Notes: generated by a model not told the origin, from the letters alone. A DNA stretch of 64,000 bases from Anabaena catenula FACHB-362 (GCF_014698735.1 NZ_JACJTQ010000035.1:1-64000); one strand, 5' to 3'. Shown: positions 1 to 10,687, numbered from the stretch's first letter. Program-made: numbers and translations.

Positions 1-39
1 GTGAGGATTGCTCTGAATATATTCAAATATACTGCCCAT
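1..39 (-). CDS. Possible N-terminus of a transposase, cut by the window edge
   Basis: Thirteen codons can be read on the minus strand from an ATG at 39 to the window edge, giving MGSIFEYIQSNPH. This resembles the opening of IS5-type transposases common in Nostoc genomes, but that rests on memory of the family and a very short stretch. No terminal inverted repeat could be assigned with certainty in the AT-rich sequence that follows. Confidence 0.3.
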   Translation of the reverse strand, partial: MGSIFEYIQSNPH

Positions 40-370
40 AACGTCTTACCAAAAAATACACTTTTATATTCTTATACCATAATTTAATTCTTTTTCGGAG
101 ATGTCTATTTATCAAACCGTTGATTACATCTTCCACTGTTGATTTAGTTATAGAAGTTAATACTGATCACTCTTTTGGGGCAGTATATAATCATATCACC
201 CGATAAATTGTTGTATACAAATATTTTAAACTAAGCAGGGGTAGAAAGAAATAAGGTTAATAATTTGCTTTTTTAGGCAAAAACTAATATTTACTTTTTA
301 ACTTACTTGATTTTAAATAATACTTCAATCAAAACAAAGAAATTTAAAAACAAACTTTTAAAACGATTAT
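40..370. other. AT-rich spacer before the phytochrome gene
   Basis: About 330 bases with no credible reading frame. It is very AT-rich and should hold the promoter of the downstream phytochrome gene, but no clear -35/-10 pair or operator stands out. If the left-edge fragment is a transposase, part of this stretch may be the end of that insertion sequence. Confidence 0.4.
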
Positions 371-3300
371 ATGAATAATCAATATTTTGATCCACCGGAA
401 AACTCAGATTGTAGTAATTCCGACCACCAGCTCTTTCATATTCCTGGTCATATCCAACCTCATGGTGTAATCTTCGCTTTACAAGAACCAGATTTAAAAA
501 TCTTACAAGTTAGTGAAAATACAAATCAATTTTTTGGAATTCCAGCAGAGTCTTTACTTGGAAAAGACTTAAACTATCTATTTTCCCCAGAAAAAGTAGA
601 ATTAATTACCAATTTTTTGCAAGAAGAAAAACTTGGATTTATCGAATTTTTAGAAATTAACACTAAGGCTCCAGAAAAATCTTCAGTATTTATAGGAAAT
701 TTTCATCGCTCTCATGGGGTTTTGATTCTGGAAATGGAACCTCATTCATCTACTAAAACAAATCCAAAAATTGGATATACTCATCTTTTAGAACGAGCAG
801 TTTTTAATATTGTTAATGCACCCCATTTATCTGATATCTCTTATATTATTGCCCAACAAGTTAGAAAAATAACTGCATTTGACAGGGTAATGATATACAG
901 ATTTGAATCAGACTATAGCGGAGTTGTGATTGCCGAAGAAAAACAAAGTCATCTAGAAAGTTATTTAGGACTACATTACCCAGCCACAGACATTCCCCCT
1001 AAGTCCAGAGAATTTTACCACAAAAATTTGCTACGCCTTATCCCAGATGTTAATTATCAACCCATCAAAATTATTCCCCGCAATCATCCTCTCACAAATC
1101 AACCCCTTGACTTAAGTGATTCGATATTGAGAAGTATCTCATCATGTCATATAGAATATTTACAGAACATGGGCGTTGCTTGTTCAATGACCATTTCGCT
1201 CATGCATGAGAATAAGCTTTGGGGTTTGATTGCTTGTCACCATTATTCAACCAAATATGTTGATTATAAAATTCGCAAAATTTGTGAAGTCATTGGTCAA
1301 TTTGCATCTCTTGAATTAATTAATCATCAGGAACGGGCGTTAAGTTTCTACCGTCAACAAGTAAAACTAATTCAAGCACAGCTAAATCAAAATTTAACCA
1401 ATGAATTAGACTACATTGGTAATGTATTTAAGCGAAATGAAAAAAGCCTATTAAATTTACTCAAAGCTACTGGTGCTGCTGTTTTATTACAAGGACAATT
1501 AATCTTGATTGGTAATACTCCCTCAGAACAAGACACGCGGCACTTAGTAGACTGGATAGTAAATCAAAAAAATCAACAAGAGATTTTTTACACAGATTAT
1601 CTCTCGCAAATATATCCAAATGCTACTAATTTTCAAGATATTGCCAGCGGTATTTTAGCAATTTCTATTGTTCTTCATGAGCGATCTTATCACATCATTT
1701 GGTTTAGACCAGAGCAAGTTCAAACTGTGAATTGGGCGGGTAATCCTCATCCAGCAATATCTGTTAACTCAGATAATAACCCGTACCTCACCCCACGTAA
1801 GTCTTTTGAACTATGGAAACAGACAGTTAAAGATAAATCACTCCCCTGGCAAGTATTTGAAATTGAAGTCGCACAAGAGATGAGAAATAGCCTCATGCTT
1901 GCTGCACTAGAGTTTTCCCAACTAGCACTACAGCAAGCAGCTGAACAGGCAGAAATTGCCAACCAAGCCAAAAGTCAATTCCTGGCCAAGATGAGTCATG
2001 AATTACGAACTCCACTCAATGCTATCTTAGGTTTCACTCAAATATTAACCCGCAATAGCTCATTATCTGAAGAAGATCAAGAGAATTTAGACATCATTAG
2101 TCGTAGTGGTGAGCATTTACTAGCTTTAATTAATGACGTGTTAGAAATGTCTAAAATAGAAGCTGGTCAACTCACCCTAAATGAAATCTATTTTGACTTG
2201 CATCGTCTCATTTACTCAATTCAAGAAATGTTTGCCCTCAAAGCCGCAGACAAGGGCATAAACTTAATCACTGAATTTGGTGCGGAGGTGAATCAATATG
2301 TTTATGGAGATGAAGGTAAGCTTAGACAAATACTAATTAATCTCATAGGTAATGCTATCAAATTTACCGTTGTTGGTCACGTTACTATCAAGGTTTCTTA
2401 TGCCTGTGATTCTACATTTTTACCACTACAAACAGACAAAATTGTTGTTAAATTTGAAGTTGAAGATACAGGGACAGGTATTGCTGTAGAAGACCAAGAA
2501 TTAATTTTTGAAGCATTCCTACAAGCTAAAAGTGGACGACAGTTTATGCAGGGTACTGGACTAGGACTAGCTATTAGTCGTCAATTTGCCCGACTCATGG
2601 GAGGTGATGTGACAATTAACAGTATTTTAGGTCAAGGAACAACTTTTATTTGTTGTCTTCAACTTACCTTAGCTGATAACGTCGATGTGATTTCTCCCAT
2701 TCAAAACATCAAGCGTGTAGTGGGACTAGAACCCGGACAGCCTAGACATCGCATCTTGATTGTTGAGGATATTTTAGAAAATCGGCAGTTACTTGTCAAA
2801 CTGCTGAAATATGTTGGTTTTGATGTCTGTGCAGTCGAAAATGGTTTAGAAGCAATTGAAATTTACAAAGAATGGAAACCTGATTTAATTTGGATGGATA
2901 TACAAATGCCTGTGATGAATGGATATGAAGCAACCAAGCAACTTCGAGCTATGAGTCAAGGCAAAAAATTGACTATGATTGCTCTAACTGCAAGTGCTTT
3001 TGAAGAAGATAAACAAGCAATTTTAGATGTTGGTTGTGATGATATTGTTGCCAAGCCTTTTGAAGAAACTATTCTATTTGAAAAAATGGCACATTATCTA
3101 AAATTACGCTATGTTTATTCAGATAAAAAATATCGACAAAAGCTGCCCAAATTAGATAATAATAAATTAATACAATTAACTAGATCTGATTTACAGGTTA
3201 TGCCTTCTAATTGGATTACTCAAGTTTATGAAGCAGCATTGGTAATTGACGACGCAAAACTCTACGAACTTTTTCAACTAATCCCCGCAGAACACCAACA

Positions 3301-3382
3301 AATTGCTGATACATTGAGAAATTTAGTTGATAATTTCCATATAGAAACAATTATTAGTCTTACTTCTCACCAAATAAAATAA
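371..3382 (+). CDS. Cph1-type phytochrome hybrid histidine kinase with C-terminal receiver
   Basis: Red/far-red photoreceptor kinase of 1003 aa. Domains in order: PAS (about 20-115, with [11 protein letters not shown]), GAF (about 145-310), PHY (about 330-500), HisKA with phospho-acceptor His543 in SHELRTPLN, HATPase (GTGLGLAIS box) and a receiver (about 790-910) with Asp843 in [11 protein letters not shown]. The GAF domain has the PATDIP motif and Cys259-His260 in [13 protein letters not shown], the bilin attachment site of plant and Cph1 phytochromes. The N-terminal position that carries the cysteine in bacteriophytochromes is Ser17, so phycocyanobilin is the likely chromophore. The built-in receiver suggests an internal phosphorelay. 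Only 4 nt separate it from the diguanylate cyclase gene downstream, so they are probably cotranscribed. The family call is firm; the signalling output is inferred. Confidence 0.95.
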   Translation: MNNQYFDPPENSDCSNSDHQLFHIPGHIQPHGVIFALQEPDLKILQVSENTNQFFGIPAESLLGKDLNYLFSPEKVELITNFLQEEKLGFIEFLEINTKAPEKSSVFIGNFHRSHGVLILEMEPHSSTKTNPKIGYTHLLERAVFNIVNAPHLSDISYIIAQQVRKITAFDRVMIYRFESDYSGVVIAEEKQSHLESYLGLHYPATDIPPKSREFYHKNLLRLIPDVNYQPIKIIPRNHPLTNQPLDLSDSILRSISSCHIEYLQNMGVACSMTISLMHENKLWGLIACHHYSTKYVDYKIRKICEVIGQFASLELINHQERALSFYRQQVKLIQAQLNQNLTNELDYIGNVFKRNEKSLLNLLKATGAAVLLQGQLILIGNTPSEQDTRHLVDWIVNQKNQQEIFYTDYLSQIYPNATNFQDIASGILAISIVLHERSYHIIWFRPEQVQTVNWAGNPHPAISVNSDNNPYLTPRKSFELWKQTVKDKSLPWQVFEIEVAQEMRNSLMLAALEFSQLALQQAAEQAEIANQAKSQFLAKMSHELRTPLNAILGFTQILTRNSSLSEEDQENLDIISRSGEHLLALINDVLEMSKIEAGQLTLNEIYFDLHRLIYSIQEMFALKAADKGINLITEFGAEVNQYVYGDEGKLRQILINLIGNAIKFTVVGHVTIKVSYACDSTFLPLQTDKIVVKFEVEDTGTGIAVEDQELIFEAFLQAKSGRQFMQGTGLGLAISRQFARLMGGDVTINSILGQGTTFICCLQLTLADNVDVISPIQNIKRVVGLEPGQPRHRILIVEDILENRQLLVKLLKYVGFDVCAVENGLEAIEIYKEWKPDLIWMDIQMPVMNGYEATKQLRAMSQGKKLTMIALTASAFEEDKQAILDVGCDDIVAKPFEETILFEKMAHYLKLRYVYSDKKYRQKLPKLDNNKLIQLTRSDLQVMPSNWITQVYEAALVIDDAKLYELFQLIPAEHQQIADTLRNLVDNFHIETIISLTSHQIK

Positions 3383-3386
3383 AATC

Positions 3387-4406
3387 ATGCCTTTATCCAA
3401 ATATTATAACTATAGCAATTTTGGTCTGATTTTGATTGTTGATGACAACCCAGATAATCTAAGATTGCTCTCTAAAATATTAGAGTCAAAAGGGTTAAAA
3501 GTTAAGAAAACAGTTAGTGGAAAAATTGCAATTCAGGCAGCGAAGATAGAACCTCCTGACTTGATTTTACTTGATATTAATATGCCTGATATAAATGGTT
3601 ATGAAGTCTGTAGGCAATTAAAAGCCCAGGAAGAAACTGCAAATATTCCCATAATTTTTATTAGCGCTTTAGACCAAACTATAGATAAAGTTAAGGCATT
3701 TGAGATAGGTGGAGTAGATTATATTACAAAGCCTTTTCAAGAGTTAGAAGTATTTGCACGGGTTAAAAATCAATTGATTATTTACCAGCAACATCAGCGA
3801 CTGATTGCACAAAATTATCAATTACAGGAAGAAATAAAAATACGCCGAAGAATGGAAGATGCTTTGCTTGCAGCCAATGAGCAGCTACAACTTTTTGCGC
3901 TGTTAGATGGATTGACAGGAGTTGCCAACCGGAGAAAATTTGATGACTATTTAAATCTAGAATGGCAACGACTTGCTCGTGAAAATTTGCCTCTATCTTT
4001 ATTATTATGTGATGTAGATTTTTTCAAAAATTATAACGATACTTATGGCCACTTAAGGGGAGATTATTGTTTACAGCAGATTGCTAAAACACTTAAATTA
4101 TCAATTAAGCGTCCGACTGATTTATTAGCACGCTATGGTGGAGAAGAATTTGTCATAATTCTCTCCAATACAGATTTTCAGGGGGCTGTATATTTAGCTG
4201 AACAAATCCGACAAGAGGTATATAATCTCAAGATTACCCATGCTAAATCTAGAGTTGATAATTTTGTGACTTTGAGTGTAGGAGTTGCAACTATTTTTCC
4301 TAATTTGGAGATTCTCCCGAATAGCTTCATTGAGATTGTTGACAAAGCACTCTATGCGGCTAAAGCCCAGGGAAGAAACCGCATTGTATCTGAAAATTTA
4401 ACGTAA
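3387..4406 (+). CDS. Response regulator with diguanylate cyclase output (REC-GGDEF)
   Basis: Protein of 339 aa expected to make cyclic di-GMP when its receiver is phosphorylated. The receiver covers about 13-130 with phosphorylatable Asp63 in LLDINMPDING. A short coiled linker (about 135-165) leads to a GGDEF domain. The active site is intact (GGEEF, 251-255) and the product-inhibition I-site RPTD (242-245) is present. The ATG lies 4 nt after the phytochrome stop codon, so the two form a two-gene unit. Phosphate flow from the phytochrome, via its own receiver or directly, is an inference from adjacency. Confidence 0.93.
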   Translation: MPLSKYYNYSNFGLILIVDDNPDNLRLLSKILESKGLKVKKTVSGKIAIQAAKIEPPDLILLDINMPDINGYEVCRQLKAQEETANIPIIFISALDQTIDKVKAFEIGGVDYITKPFQELEVFARVKNQLIIYQQHQRLIAQNYQLQEEIKIRRRMEDALLAANEQLQLFALLDGLTGVANRRKFDDYLNLEWQRLARENLPLSLLLCDVDFFKNYNDTYGHLRGDYCLQQIAKTLKLSIKRPTDLLARYGGEEFVIILSNTDFQGAVYLAEQIRQEVYNLKITHAKSRVDNFVTLSVGVATIFPNLEILPNSFIEIVDKALYAAKAQGRNRIVSENLT

Positions 4407-4416
4407 TCAGAATCTG

Positions 4417-5877
4417 TTATTGAAATTGCTGAACTAAATCATAAAAAGGTTGCCAATTGTCTTCCTGGGCTATTGGTTCCCAAATTGATTCAATTACAGG
4501 TCTTAATAATGCTGTTTGCGGATTATATTTAGCTAGAGTTTGGGCAATTATGTCCATTTGATTGGGATCAAAATGATTGAGAATTTGATGATATAGTACA
4601 CACCAATTATCAAAAATTGCTGATGCTCCCAAAGCTGGAACAATCTCGGAAGCATTCATCACAAATGCAGGTTCATCACGCCATTTACTGTCAAAGGTGC
4701 GAGCCATATCTGAGAAAAATTGATGATAACCAATTTGGCTATCTTGTAAAAAAGTGATTGTTAGTTGCAAAAGCTCATCAGCTTCGGCAAATTGCCCATC
4801 CTCAAATCCTAACTTTTTCAACATGAGAGTCTGATATTCGGCCAGATAATATTCGGCAAATTTAGATAAACCACTTTGCAAATCACCTATATCAATGACT
4901 GCCTTTAAGGGTTCTTGCAGCAATTCTAAATTCAGTTTGCAAATACCTGGCTGCTGACTGTAACAATAGCGTTTATAATAATCAAAATATGCCGCAGTAA
5001 AGGATAGATCATAAGTGGGAATAAAGGCGTAGGGCCCATAGTCAAAACTCTCTCCTGTAATCGACATATTGTCAGTATTCAGGACTGCATGACAAAAACC
5101 AGCCGCCATCCACTGCGCGACTAGTTCGGCTACTCGCTTCACTAATTCCGCATAAAACAGGGCATATTTATCATGTTCAGAATCATGTTCAGAATTGAGA
5201 TGTTGGTAATAAGTTTCAATGACATGATCTAGTAGCTTTTTGGTTAAATCAGGACGCTTTAAATAGTGCAGTCGTTCAAAAGTGCCAAACCGGATATGGG
5301 ATTTACTCATCCGTATCATTACTGATGAGCGAGTGGGCGAAGGTTCATCACCGCGCCACAAACCTAAACCTGTCTCAATCATACTCAGACAGCGTGAGGT
5401 TCTGACACCTAAGCGGTGTAGTGCTTCTGCTGCTAGAACTTCTCTCACTCCACCTTTGAGGGTAAGCATTCCGTCACCACCACGGGAGTAAGGTGTTGTA
5501 CCAGAACCTTTAGTACCAAAGTCGTATAATTCGCCATCAGTTCCCCTCACTTGTCCGTAGAGAAAGCCTCTACCGTCACCCAAACGTGAGTTATATTCAC
5601 CAAATTGATAACCGTGATAACGCAGTGCTAATAAGGGTTTGCGTTCTTGAAATTTCCCAAAGGCTGTAATAAAATCTTCGTCTTTGACTACTTGGGGATC
5701 AAGTCCTAAACGGGGTAGTAGTGCATTATTGCGCCAACGCAGAATGTGTTGGGGAAATTCTGCGGCTGTGACTTCATCATAGTAGTCACTACCTAGAGAT
5801 TCTAAGGCGCTTTCGTAGTTAAGGGTGAGTAAAGGATTACTAGAATTGGTGTGATTTGGAGTTTCAGCCAGAGTCAT
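4417..5877 (-). CDS. selO: Protein adenylyltransferase SelO (YdiU/UPF0061 family)
   Basis: Pseudokinase-fold enzyme of 486 aa that transfers AMP from ATP to Ser, Thr or Tyr of target proteins; family work links it to redox homeostasis. Hallmarks visible: [15 protein letters not shown], the [14 protein letters not shown] stretch, [14 protein letters not shown], and the metal-binding [16 protein letters not shown] block. Length matches the family. The frame can be opened at a TTG at 5886, but the ATG at 5877 (protein beginning MTLAET) is preferred; neither has a clear ribosome site. It converges on the diguanylate cyclase gene with a 10-nt gap and no recognisable terminator. Confidence 0.92.
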   Translation of the reverse strand: MTLAETPNHTNSSNPLLTLNYESALESLGSDYYDEVTAAEFPQHILRWRNNALLPRLGLDPQVVKDEDFITAFGKFQERKPLLALRYHGYQFGEYNSRLGDGRGFLYGQVRGTDGELYDFGTKGSGTTPYSRGGDGMLTLKGGVREVLAAEALHRLGVRTSRCLSMIETGLGLWRGDEPSPTRSSVMIRMSKSHIRFGTFERLHYLKRPDLTKKLLDHVIETYYQHLNSEHDSEHDKYALFYAELVKRVAELVAQWMAAGFCHAVLNTDNMSITGESFDYGPYAFIPTYDLSFTAAYFDYYKRYCYSQQPGICKLNLELLQEPLKAVIDIGDLQSGLSKFAEYYLAEYQTLMLKKLGFEDGQFAEADELLQLTITFLQDSQIGYHQFFSDMARTFDSKWRDEPAFVMNASEIVPALGASAIFDNWCVLYHQILNHFDPNQMDIIAQTLAKYNPQTALLRPVIESIWEPIAQEDNWQPFYDLVQQFQ

Positions 5878-5946
5878 TATCAGCAAATTTTAATTGATCT
5901 TCTCTTAATATTACATCTCTACCATCTTTTTCAATGCTATGCCTAT

Positions 5947-6522
5947 TTAGAAATACTCTATTTTCCAGTTGGGATTAGTGAGACTGGTGAGAATATGATC
6001 TTCCCATTTACCATTAATCAATAAATAGTCTCTAGCATATCCTTCAATCACAAAACCGAGTCTTTTGAGTACGTTACCGCTACGGCGATTATGGGGCATA
6101 TAATTGGCCATGATGCGGTGAAAATTTAATTCTTGAAAGACATATTCAGTTCCGGCTTTTAGTGCTTCTGTCATATAGCCTTTACCTTGGGCATTTTCTG
6201 CTAGATTATATCCAACATTGCAAAAACTGGCGGCTCCCCGGACGAAATTACTGAAATTAACAGTACCAATAATTTGCTGGGGATCTTTTTTGGAAGAAAT
6301 AAATAATTTTAATGAATAGTCATTAATGAATTCAAAACAATGTTTTTCTATTTGATCCTGCCAATATTCTTCTGTAAAAAAGCCATCAATCCAAGTTACA
6401 CAATATGGAGTAAGGTAGGTTTTATTTTTGAGAAAATAGTTGATAATTTCCCGTGTATCTTGGGGAATCGCCATTCTTAATAACAGGCGTTCGCTTGTAA
6501 TTAGTGGCAGTTCTGATTTCAT
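5947..6522 (-). CDS. GNAT acetyltransferase, RimJ/RimL type
   Basis: Protein of 191 aa with the layout of RimJ/RimL-like N-acetyltransferases: LITSERLLLRMAIPQD at the start, the acetyl-CoA binding stretch near 113-125 (NAQGKGYMTEAL) and the ALxxGxEYVFQELNFHRI and NxRSGNVLKRLGFVIEG elements near the C-terminus. The substrate cannot be read; relatives acetylate ribosomal proteins or small amines. It lies 69 nt downstream of selO on the same strand and could be cotranscribed with it in either order. Confidence 0.85.
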   Translation of the reverse strand: MKSELPLITSERLLLRMAIPQDTREIINYFLKNKTYLTPYCVTWIDGFFTEEYWQDQIEKHCFEFINDYSLKLFISSKKDPQQIIGTVNFSNFVRGAASFCNVGYNLAENAQGKGYMTEALKAGTEYVFQELNFHRIMANYMPHNRRSGNVLKRLGFVIEGYARDYLLINGKWEDHILTSLTNPNWKIEYF

Positions 6523-6568
6523 AAGCTACATTATTGAGAATATGTCTTTTAGTAACAGCGTTGAGGTG

Positions 6569-6689
<121 letters not shown>

Positions 6690-6720
6690 AAGTTGTTTAG
6701 TCAGCAAGTAACGGGTTGAA

Positions 6721-6868
6721 TATAGGAATAATATTTGATTTTTGAAATATACGTAAGGTGGGAATTACCTACTAAACCTTTGCTAAGGTGGGCAATGCCC
6801 ACCCTACGAGACTTAAAATTTTATGGCTACGCCACGCAAGCTATCAAATATCATTTATGATTCCTATA
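6721..6868 (-). repeat. Palindromic mobile-like element, family A copy 1 (148 bp)
   Basis: The ends are imperfect inverted repeats starting TATAGGAATAATATTTGAT, and the interior contains GGTGGGCAATGCCCACC and ATGGCTACGCCACGCAAGC. The 148 bp at 15126-15273 is the same element in the opposite orientation. Two more copies with different interiors are at 9780-9938 and 37385-37512. No coding capacity, so MITE-like. Confidence 0.85.
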
Positions 6869-7056
6869 CCCCTAGGTCTACAAGTAGTTGATGTTGCAGT
6901 CGGAGTTTCAATCCCCTGATGTAAGAGGCTACAATTTTTTATCCCTTGGCTCGATTTTGAATTTTGAAGGCGGCTCTACTTAGAGGGAATTTTTTCTGAA
7001 AAATCGTGATGATATTATAGCAGTTGTTGATAAATCCAATCTACAAAAGGATAATG

Positions 7057-8061
7057 ATGGTGGGAATACGCTACAATTGGCAGCAAGCAGAGATTTTGGA
7101 CATATACAATACACCATTTCTAGAGCTTATTTATCAAGCTGCTAGTGTGCATCGCCAATTTCATGATCCAAAACAAATACAAGTCTGTAAACTAATCTCT
7201 ATTAAAACCGGGGGTTGTCCAGAAGATTGTAGTTACTGCGCCCAGTCTTCTCGCTATAAAACCGAGGTAAAGCCAGAAGCACTGTTAGAAAAAGAAACGG
7301 TGATGAATATTGCTAAGAAAGCGAAAGAAACTGGTGTGAGTCGCGTCTGCATGGGTGCTGCTTGGCGGGAAGTGCGGGATAATTCCCAATTTGAGCAAGT
7401 CTTGGATATGGTACAGGATGTCACCGCTATGGGTTTAGAAGTCTGCTGCACTTTGGGAATGTTGAGTGCAAATCAGGCGAAACGCTTAGAAGATGCGGGA
7501 CTGTATGCTTACAATCATAATTTGGATACCTCAGAAGAATATTATAGTACGGTGATTACTAGCCGGACTTATAGCGATCGCTTGCATACAATTGAAAATG
7601 TCCGCCAAACTAATGTTACTGTCTGCTCTGGCGGCATTCTTGGTTTAGGCGAAAGCGTCGAAGATCGTGTAGGAATGTTGTACACGCTATCGAATTTACA
7701 GCCACATCCAGAATCTGTACCCATCAATATTCTCTCACAGGTTCCCGGTACACCTTTAGAAAATCAACCCGAAGTCCCAATTTGGGAAGTGGTGCGGATG
7801 ATTGCTACCGCTAGAATCATTATGCCCGCTTCTGATGTGCGTTTAAGTGCCGGTAGGGCAAAACTCTCCCAAGTAGAACAAGCTTTATGCTTTATGGCGG
7901 GGGCTAATTCCATCTTTTCCAGCGATGATAACAAAATGTTAACGGTGACAACTCCCTGTCCTGATTATGACGCAGACCGGGAAATGCTGAATTTGCTGGG
8001 TTTAGAAATGCGTCCACCATTCCAAAAGCAGGAAAAAACACCTGCTGCTGTGACTGTTTAG
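7057..8061 (+). CDS. bioB: Biotin synthase BioB
   Basis: Radical-SAM enzyme of 334 aa that inserts sulfur into dethiobiotin, the last step of biotin synthesis. The radical-SAM cysteines are Cys54, Cys58 and Cys61 in [12 protein letters not shown]. Other family blocks follow: [35 protein letters not shown], and the RLSAGR stretch whose arginine contacts the second cluster. The frame can open at a TTG at 7024, but the ATG at 7057 has an AAGG ribosome site 6 nt upstream and gives the usual N-terminus MVGIRYNWQ. No other biotin genes lie nearby. Confidence 0.96.
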   Translation: MVGIRYNWQQAEILDIYNTPFLELIYQAASVHRQFHDPKQIQVCKLISIKTGGCPEDCSYCAQSSRYKTEVKPEALLEKETVMNIAKKAKETGVSRVCMGAAWREVRDNSQFEQVLDMVQDVTAMGLEVCCTLGMLSANQAKRLEDAGLYAYNHNLDTSEEYYSTVITSRTYSDRLHTIENVRQTNVTVCSGGILGLGESVEDRVGMLYTLSNLQPHPESVPINILSQVPGTPLENQPEVPIWEVVRMIATARIIMPASDVRLSAGRAKLSQVEQALCFMAGANSIFSSDDNKMLTVTTPCPDYDADREMLNLLGLEMRPPFQKQEKTPAAVTV

Positions 8062-8329
8062 ATATAGCCTAGGACTATCTCCTTCAAGGTCACTTAGACA
8101 ATCTTTGCTTTTTTCTCTGCTCTCTCTGCGCCTTTGTGGTTTAACAGTAATTTATTTAACCACAGAGACACAGAGAACACAGAGTTAGAAGGTTAAAAGG
8201 AGATTTTTGAGTGACTAATATAATTACTATAATTACTAATTTTTCTCAAAAAATAGCTGTAAATAATACACCAAGATAGTTACTACTATTAATATAAGCT
8301 GCTATTAGGCATTCACTAACTGTTGAATG
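8062..8329. other. Spacer after bioB with a common cyanobacterial inverted repeat
   Basis: No gene is seen. Around 8118-8190 a stretch reading CTCTGCGCCTTTGTGGTT is followed by its approximate reverse complement AACCACAGAGACACAGAG. This type of dispersed inverted repeat is common in cyanobacterial spacers. Confidence 0.6.
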
Positions 8330-8443
8330 TTATAGCAGGAGGCAGGAGGCAGGAGGCAGAGGGCAGGAGGCAGGAGGGAAAGCCTTATTATATCTAAGTT
8401 TCAAGGATTAATAATGTCCTAATTATCCTGGCTACAGCTATAA
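8330..8443. repeat. STRR-bearing dispersed element, family D copy 3, diverged
   Basis: Starts TTATAGC, carries GGCAGGA heptamers in place of the GTCAGGA units of the other copies, and ends with a tail (ATTAATAATGTCCTAATTA, then AGCTATAA) that is a diverged version of the tails at 6569-6689 and 57386-57523. The shared frame with a different heptamer suggests the repeat units turn over inside a conserved element. Confidence 0.7.
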
Positions 8444-8571
8444 TTCGTTTTGTATCCGAAATGAGTCAGTAACAGCCGGAAATGACGGTATTTACTGCAT
8501 ATAGAGGATGATAATTTTTGACAGTGGGATAGCCTCAACTGGATTTTTACAAAAATTCATCTTTTATAAGT

Positions 8572-8636
8572 GATAATTTATCTCAATAAATCTGATATGC
8601 TATGGTTAGAGCTTATTGAATATCTATTTCAATAAG
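8572..8636 (+). promoter_or_regulatory. Candidate iron-regulator (Fur-like) sites
   Basis: Two inverted repeats lie 50-110 nt upstream of the antenna-gene remnant: GATAATTTATC (8572-8582), a perfect palindrome, and CTTATTGA with its complement TCAATAAG (8612-8636). AT-rich GATAAT/ATTATC-type palindromes fit Fur boxes, and isiA promoters are classically Fur-controlled. The assignment is inferred from pattern and context only. Confidence 0.35.
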
Positions 8637-8684
8637 TAAATTAAGCATCGCAACTATTTCCAACAATTTACAGGAAATTACACC

Positions 8685-8828
8685 ATGACAAGCATGGCTG
8701 TGCAAACCCCGAAGTCAATTCCTTGGTGGTCAGGGAACACTCGGTTAACAAATCTTTCAGGACGGCTTTTAGGCGCTCATGTTGTCCATGCAGGATTAAT
8801 CGTATCTATCATCTATCCTATTCTGTGA
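8685..8828 (+). pseudogene. Truncated N-terminus of an IsiA/Pcb (CP43-like) chlorophyll antenna gene
   Basis: An ATG frame of 47 codons ends in TGA at 8826. It contains [20 protein letters not shown] followed by VVHAGLIV, the start of CP43/IsiA/Pcb antenna proteins up to the first membrane helix. After HAGLIV the usual FWAG continuation is lost and the frame stops seven residues later. Full-length members have six helices and over 330 aa, so nearly all the gene is missing. The break is only about 8 nt before the hydrolase start, consistent with an internal deletion that left the promoter and first codons in place. A short expressed peptide cannot be excluded. Confidence 0.75.
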
Positions 8829-8836
8829 GCATATTT

Positions 8837-9589
8837 ATGTCTGATATTTTTGATGTTTTGTGGTTAAGTTCTAGTCCTGCTTTGGCAAGGTTTGATCAAC
8901 CGTTATTAAAATACTTATCTAAGTATATGAAGGTCGCTCAGTGGGAGTACCATCCAGAAAAAGACGAAGGTAGTTCTATAGATGAAGCAGTGAATTTGCT
9001 CAATGAATTTTTGACACCTTGCACTGATGCTATACATTTAGCTGGTCATGGTGCTGGTGGTGCGATCGCTGTAAATTTTGCGCGTCGTTATCCCGAAAAA
9101 GTGCGATCGCTAACTTTATTAGCTGTGGCTTCTCAACCTGCACATACTTGGAACGCTCACTATTATGTGCAGAGAAGTCTATTTACTATCAGTCGTGAAC
9201 AAGTATTAGCAAATAGTGTCCGCAATCTCTTTGGGAAACAATCTCATCACACTACTAAGAAGTTAATGTCAGCTTTAGATAAAGATTTGGATCAAACCCC
9301 CTTGTCACACTCTATATTCAAATTGGTTGATTTACCTAAAGGTGGTGTTTCTATGCCCATGATGGTATGTGGTAGCAATAATGATTCCATTGTTGATCCA
9401 CCTGCATTACAGGACTGGTTAAAATATTTCAAGCCTGAAGATAATCTCTGGGAATGCCCTCAAGGACATCATTTTTTTCATTACTTTTATCCTCAAGAAG
9501 TCGGGCAACAAATATTAAGTTTTTGGCAACTTTATCATCTACAACCAATGCTAATATCTCAATTAATTTCCCAAAATTTGACAACTTAG
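8837..9589 (+). CDS. Alpha/beta-hydrolase-fold protein, IsiC-like, lacking the nucleophile serine
   Basis: Protein of 250 aa starting at the ATG at 8837; a GTG at 8825 is in frame and possible. The fold is recognisable from HLAGHGAGGAIAVNFARRYPEKV, a NNDSIVDP acid loop and GHHFFHYFYP as the histidine loop. The nucleophile elbow, normally G-x-S-x-G, reads G70-H-G72-A-G74, so the serine is glycine. Classical hydrolase chemistry is therefore unlikely unless another residue serves. A gene of this fold (isiC) follows isiA in several cyanobacterial iron-stress operons, and here it directly follows an isiA-like remnant, so the IsiC identity is inferred from context. It probably uses the old antenna promoter. 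Confidence 0.75.
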   Translation: MSDIFDVLWLSSSPALARFDQPLLKYLSKYMKVAQWEYHPEKDEGSSIDEAVNLLNEFLTPCTDAIHLAGHGAGGAIAVNFARRYPEKVRSLTLLAVASQPAHTWNAHYYVQRSLFTISREQVLANSVRNLFGKQSHHTTKKLMSALDKDLDQTPLSHSIFKLVDLPKGGVSMPMMVCGSNNDSIVDPPALQDWLKYFKPEDNLWECPQGHHFFHYFYPQEVGQQILSFWQLYHLQPMLISQLISQNLTT

Positions 9590-10353
9590 TAAGTATTTGT
9601 GGCTCTTGCGTCTGTTTTATGGAGGTTGAGGATTGTTTATCACAAAACCCTTACGGGGCAAGGATTATAAACTATAATGCCCATATTTTGAATGAAATGC
9701 CGACACAATAAGGCTTTCAATGATTTTGAACTGGGTTCTCCATAAAAAGTACCGAAGAACCGTATTTGTTAGGGGCATATATAGGAATCCGGTTTGGTTT
9801 CTGATAGCTTGCGTGGCGTAGCCATATTTACTCGTAGAGATAGGGAACAGGGAACAGAGAAGAATGAATCAAGGTATACGGAGTTTTGTAAGCGCAAAGC
9901 GCAGGCTGCGCCAACAAAAATCAAATAGGAGTCCTATATATCACCCCTATTAACTCTTTTTCGGCGACAAAATTAGCTATTGTCGCTCATTTTGTGTTGC
10001 AATATTTATCGTAATTAATAATTGTTAAGTTTTATCAAACCCTTAATTAAATAGGAAGAATTGGCAATAAAGTAGATTTATGATCGCTGGAATTAACAAT
10101 AACTTCAACCATTTGACTGAATTTAGTTATGTTCTCAACTTTTCTGCGTTGATGTTAAACAGTTAACACTTGAGTATTTATAGCAACAACTCATAATTAG
10201 TAAGCAATGCAGATATATGATAATCCCAACGTCAAAATGGTCGTATTTGGAAAATAGAAAGAAGTGATTTACAGTATGATTGAAATTAAGATTGTATCTA
10301 TTATCATATTTTTTTAACCATCAATTTTCATTTTCAACAATTACTTAAATCCT
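9590..10353. other. Spacer holding a family A repeat
   Basis: No convincing gene. A family A repeat occupies 9780-9938. The remainder is AT-rich and should hold the promoter of the small gene at 10354. Confidence 0.5.
9780..9938. repeat. Palindromic mobile-like element, family A copy 3 (159 bp)
   Basis: Ends are TATAGGAATCCGGTTTGGTT and the inverted partner AATCAAATAGGAGTCCTATA, as in the other family A copies. One side shares TGATAGCTTGCGTGGCGTAG with copies 1 and 2. The interior differs, holding GGGAACAGGGAACAG and GCGCAAAGCGCAGGCTGCGC, so ends and interior evolve separately. Confidence 0.75.
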
Positions 10354-10599
10354 ATGAAGACAAGTTCTGATTTTCTTACTGAATTATCTGATTTTCTCTA
10401 TCCTCGTAATCGATATCATGGAGAATTGAAGACAGAGTATTTACAATTTAATTTACACTTGCAAGAATTTTCTCAACGAGTGAATTATATTTGTAGTTTG
10501 CAAACTGGTGGTAAAATAGCTCCAGAGGAAGCTTACAAGCAAATTCAGAATCTTTGGAAACAGTTAAAGCGTAGCAAGAAAGCGATTCAGCTTAATTAA
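10354..10599 (+). CDS. Small conserved-looking protein of unknown function (81 aa)
   Basis: Short, Lys/Gln-rich soluble protein, MKTSSDFLTELSDFLYPRN at the start, with helical stretches and a basic C-terminus (WKQLKRSKKAIQLN). It resembles a small uncharacterised family typical of cyanobacteria, but no function is known to me. It stands alone, facing petL on the other strand. No membrane segment or catalytic motif is visible. Confidence 0.65.
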   Translation: MKTSSDFLTELSDFLYPRNRYHGELKTEYLQFNLHLQEFSQRVNYICSLQTGGKIAPEEAYKQIQNLWKQLKRSKKAIQLN

Positions 10600-10687
10600 T
10601 TAGAAAGCTTTTTAAGTAGTCAAGATTTATACAGCAGGGTTAAAGGTTTTATCTTCTCTTTTCCCCCTTGAGCGAAGAGTATTGCCC

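Noticed and set aside
6905-6916. GTTTCAATCCCC, like the start of a CRISPR repeat
   Set aside because: Only one occurrence, with no regularly spaced partners, so no array.
9454-9711. 85-codon frame overlapping the end of the IsiC-like gene
   Set aside because: Alternate frame of a real gene running into spacer; low-complexity and without a start signal.
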